A DNA stretch of 64,000 nucleotides. Source: an uncultured Oscillospiraceae bacterium. Its GTDB lineage: Bacteria; Bacillota; Clostridia; Oscillospirales; Acutalibacteraceae. A program made the translations under genes and the position numbers. Shown here in pieces: positions 62,190-64,000 of this stretch (positions within the stretch are counted from its first letter, which is position 1; each line of letters starts with the position of its first letter). The notes under the pieces are model-generated. The model did not search any database and was not told where the DNA came from. It saw nothing but the letters and a program-made list of their open reading frames with translations. Location of the stretch: positions 1-64,000 of the forward strand of contig URFL01000010.1 in NCBI GenBank assembly GCA_900547105.1, in the 5' to 3' direction.

Positions 62190-62843
62190 TTATTTTTTGC
62201 GTTTGAAACGACCCTTGCCCTCGTCCGCGGCGGCGTCCTCGGCAATATCGTAATCTTCACCGAATTTCAAATCGGCATAGCGGGATTCGCCCTGCTCCGC
62301 GGGCTGCTCGGCAGCAGGCTCGGCCGGCGTTTCCGGTACCGCGGTGGGCGCTTCCGGCTGTTCCGGAGCCACCACCACGGTGGGGGCAGCGGGCTTTGCC
62401 TCGCCGGGCAGTTTTTCCACCTGCGCCATCTGGTCGCGGTAAAGCTGCAGCACCATCGCCTTGAAGCTTGCCACCTCGTCTTTGACGCGCGCCAGCTCCT
62501 CCTGCTCGGCTTTGATCTGCTCCTGCGCATCCTCCTGCACACGCCCCGCCTTATAGCGCGCGTCCGCCAGAATGGTCGAGGCTTTCTCCTGCGCTTCTTT
62601 GATAATGCGATCCGACATCTTGTGCGCGTCCAGCAGCGCGGTGCGCAAGCTGTCCTCGTCCTTGCGGTATTCCACCAGCTTGTCGGCCAGCACATTCATT
62701 TTCGCGGTAATATCCGCTTTCTCCTTTACCAGCGCGGAAACCGTTTCCTCGCACTGATCCAGAAAATCATCCACCTCGCCGGCTTTGTAGCCGCCGAGGT
62801 TTTTGGTAAATTCCACGTTACGAATTTCGTCTACCGTCAACAT
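62190..62843 (-). CDS. divIVA: DivIVA-domain cell division protein
   Basis: 217 residues. N-terminal lipid-binding domain LTVDEIRNVEFTKNLGGYKAGEVDDFLDQC (quoted in part: NVEFTKNLGGYKAGEVDD), then a coiled coil (about 30-120), then a Pro/Ala/Glu-rich tail and a Lys-rich end. It marks curved membrane at poles and septa. AAAGGAGG precedes the ATG. Follows ylmH, as is standard. Confidence 0.95.
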   Translation of the reverse strand: MLTVDEIRNVEFTKNLGGYKAGEVDDFLDQCEETVSALVKEKADITAKMNVLADKLVEYRKDEDSLRTALLDAHKMSDRIIKEAQEKASTILADARYKAGRVQEDAQEQIKAEQEELARVKDEVASFKAMVLQLYRDQMAQVEKLPGEAKPAAPTVVVAPEQPEAPTAVPETPAEPAAEQPAEQGESRYADLKFGEDYDIAEDAAADEGKGRFKRKK

Positions 62844-62865
62844 GAAAAAGCCTCCTTTGTTATGT

Positions 62866-63633
62866 TCAACAGTATTTTTGCAAAGTTAAAAACAACCGTC
62901 CCTTGCGGGTGGGCGGCCCGATGGTTTCCACCCGAAAACGCCCCACACCCCGCAGCGACAGCACATCGCCCTCGCGCACGGTAGCGGAAGCGGACAGGCA
63001 CGGTGTATGATTGAGCGATACCAGCCCCGCGGCGATCCGCCGCGCCGCCTCCTCCCGCGAACAGCCGGCAGCGGTTTTCACCACCGCATCCAGCCGGGGC
63101 GAGGCAATGGTATCGCGCATTTCGCGAAAAGTATGCACCGCGGGGAGCTCCCCACTGTACGGATACAGGCTGTGCACGCCCTCATGCCCCACCTGCTCCA
63201 GCTGCTCCACCACAAACGGAGCAATGTCCGCGTCCAAAAACGCCACGGTCAACCCTTCGGTACACAAAATATCGCCGATCTTGTCGCGTTTGATACCGCA
63301 GGACAGCAGCGCCCCCAGAAAATCGCGGTGGCTAAGCGATGCCTCCCGCCGATAGGTAAACCCCACGGCAGCAAGCGGAAAAGCGTCCTCCTCCGCCGGC
63401 AAAAAGGGCGGAAAGATACCGGCGATGGTGCGCTCCGCTTCCGGATGTCCCCCGAAAAAGCAGATGCTCACCGCCGTATACGGGCGCAAGAAGGCTTCGG
63501 CGACCGCGCGCTGGCGTTCGTCCAAAAAGCCCACAAACCGCGGGCAGGAACGCCGATCGCACAGATCCACCGCATCCGACAGCCGCGCTTTAAGCAGCGC
63601 GTCCTCCGCCGCGTGATCAGAAGTACAGGCCAT
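62866..63633 (-). CDS. ylmH: YlmH family S4-domain RNA-binding protein
   Basis: About 256 residues. Central domain with RPYTAVSICFFGGHPEAERT and FTYRREASLSHRDFLGALLS, then a C-terminal S4 domain (about 180-245, SPRLDAVVKTAAGCSREEA). YlmH-type proteins bind tRNA or ribosomes and in some species help rescue stalled 50S. ATG 63633 overlaps the end of sepF by 17 bases; the frame to 63735 would run through sepF. Confidence 0.92.
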   Translation of the reverse strand: MACTSDHAAEDALLKARLSDAVDLCDRRSCPRFVGFLDERQRAVAEAFLRPYTAVSICFFGGHPEAERTIAGIFPPFLPAEEDAFPLAAVGFTYRREASLSHRDFLGALLSCGIKRDKIGDILCTEGLTVAFLDADIAPFVVEQLEQVGHEGVHSLYPYSGELPAVHTFREMRDTIASPRLDAVVKTAAGCSREEAARRIAAGLVSLNHTPCLSASATVREGDVLSLRGVGRFRVETIGPPTRKGRLFLTLQKYC

Positions 63634-64000
63634 TGTTCTCCAGCTCGTCGAGCAGATCGCCCATGATGCCGACATTATAAGGAATAATAATAAAGGTGCA
63701 GTTGGCAACCTTTTTGATCTGGCCATCGTTGGCATACGCCACGCCGCTCAGAAAATCGAGGATCCGGCGGGCAATGTCTTTGTTGGCGGATTCCAGATTC
63801 AGCACCACCGTGCGCTTGGCGTTCAGATGATCCGCCACACCCACCGCGTCGTCAAAACGCTCAGGCTTCACCAGCACCACCTGCAGCTGCGCGGTAGCGT
63901 TGATGTTGACCACTTTGTTGCCGTGCTTCATCGGCTCTACATTCAAATTGTCAGCCGGCGGCGTCGGACGCGCCTCGCGGCGGGCAGCGGTATTATCGTT
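63617..64000 (-). CDS. sepF: Cell division protein SepF, partial (N-terminus off window)
   Basis: At least 127 codons are visible, open to the right edge. The C-terminal domain (QLQVVLVKPERFDDAVGVAD, RTVVLNLESANKDIARRILD, FLSGVAYANDG) is SepF, which lines the septum and bundles FtsZ. A TTG at 63946 is not the real start because the frame continues upstream with no stop; the Pro/Arg/Thr-rich linker to the amphipathic N-terminus begins there. Overlaps ylmH by 17 bases. Confidence 0.92.
   Translation of the reverse strand, partial: NDNTAARREARPTPPADNLNVEPMKHGNKVVNINATAQLQVVLVKPERFDDAVGVADHLNAKRTVVLNLESANKDIARRILDFLSGVAYANDGQIKKVANCTFIIIPYNVGIMGDLLDELENNGLYF

Noticed and set aside
59388..62984. 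Plus-strand open frame of about 1200 codons opposite ileS and divIVA
   Set aside because: High GC content leaves few stop codons on the opposite strand. Its translation is rich in His, Arg and Gln without domains, and the minus strand encodes clear IleS and DivIVA.
62866..63735. A longer YlmH starting at 63735
   Set aside because: It would overlap sepF by over 100 bases and has no conserved N-terminus; ATG 63633 fits the family.

Overview
The window reads as a chromosomal segment of a GC-rich, low-motility-information Clostridia, most like an anaerobic gut Oscillospiraceae/Ruminococcaceae. The reasons are the gene orders sepF-ylmH-divIVA-ileS-lspA-rluD, smc-ftsY, rnc-acp-plsX and infC-rpmI-rplT, the two-subunit leuC/leuD, a CD1247-type small acidic protein next to efp, and three dockerin-bearing secreted proteins. 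There is no phage, IS element, CRISPR array or tRNA that I can see. No stretch longer than about 300 bases lacks a gene; intergenic spaces are short and mostly hold promoters and intrinsic terminators.

Left third (1-23,400), accessory and nutrient-facing: an SNF-family amino acid transporter; a secreted dockerin-flavodoxin; a LysR regulator divergent from a TrpXYZ-like ABC importer; then a block directed at fucose-type glycans. That block holds a dockerin-bearing beta-helix enzyme resembling GH141, an AraC regulator, a dockerin-bearing GH95-like enzyme with an internal F5/8C module, a second AraC with an Ogt DNA repair methyltransferase, a LysR, an L-fucose/arabinose isomerase-family protein and a DUF4867 protein. 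The natural reading is that exported enzymes are docked on a cell-surface scaffold, release fucose or a related deoxy sugar, and the isomerase/DUF4867 pair handles it inside the cell. Neither scaffoldin nor sugar importer lies in this window. A MATE exporter coupled to a cytidylate-kinase-like protein and a GNAT acetyltransferase follow. The GNAT has a striking leader: a ten-codon peptide gene overlapping a potential pseudoknot that ends in a possible anti-Shine-Dalgarno.

Middle (23,400-35,000): a 23S rRNA uracil methyltransferase gene sits directly behind a solitary 5S rRNA gene with its own strong promoter and terminator; two paralogous zinc-ribbon membrane proteins and a cyclase-family hydrolase; the branched-chain amino acid operon ilvB-ilvN-leuC-leuD; then the housekeeping series yqeG-nfo-like-aroQ-pepP-efp and the CD1247-type gene.

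Right half (35,000-64,000), almost all on the minus strand: translation, division and envelope genes. These are rpsU, leuS, rsfS, an LCP-family protein, a nadD-yqeK fusion, yhbY, rdgB, ftsY, smc, an Elp3-like radical SAM gene, rnc, an atypical acyl carrier protein, plsX, trmFO, topA, dprA, a SpoU/TrmH methyltransferase, rplT-rpmI-infC behind an attenuated leader, trxB on the plus strand, rluD, lspA, ileS, divIVA, ylmH and a sepF that runs off the right edge. Many start codons were moved inward from the longest reading frame because a good Shine-Dalgarno sequence and family alignment favour the shorter form; infC appears to start at AUC. All assignments rest on reading the sequence, without database searches.
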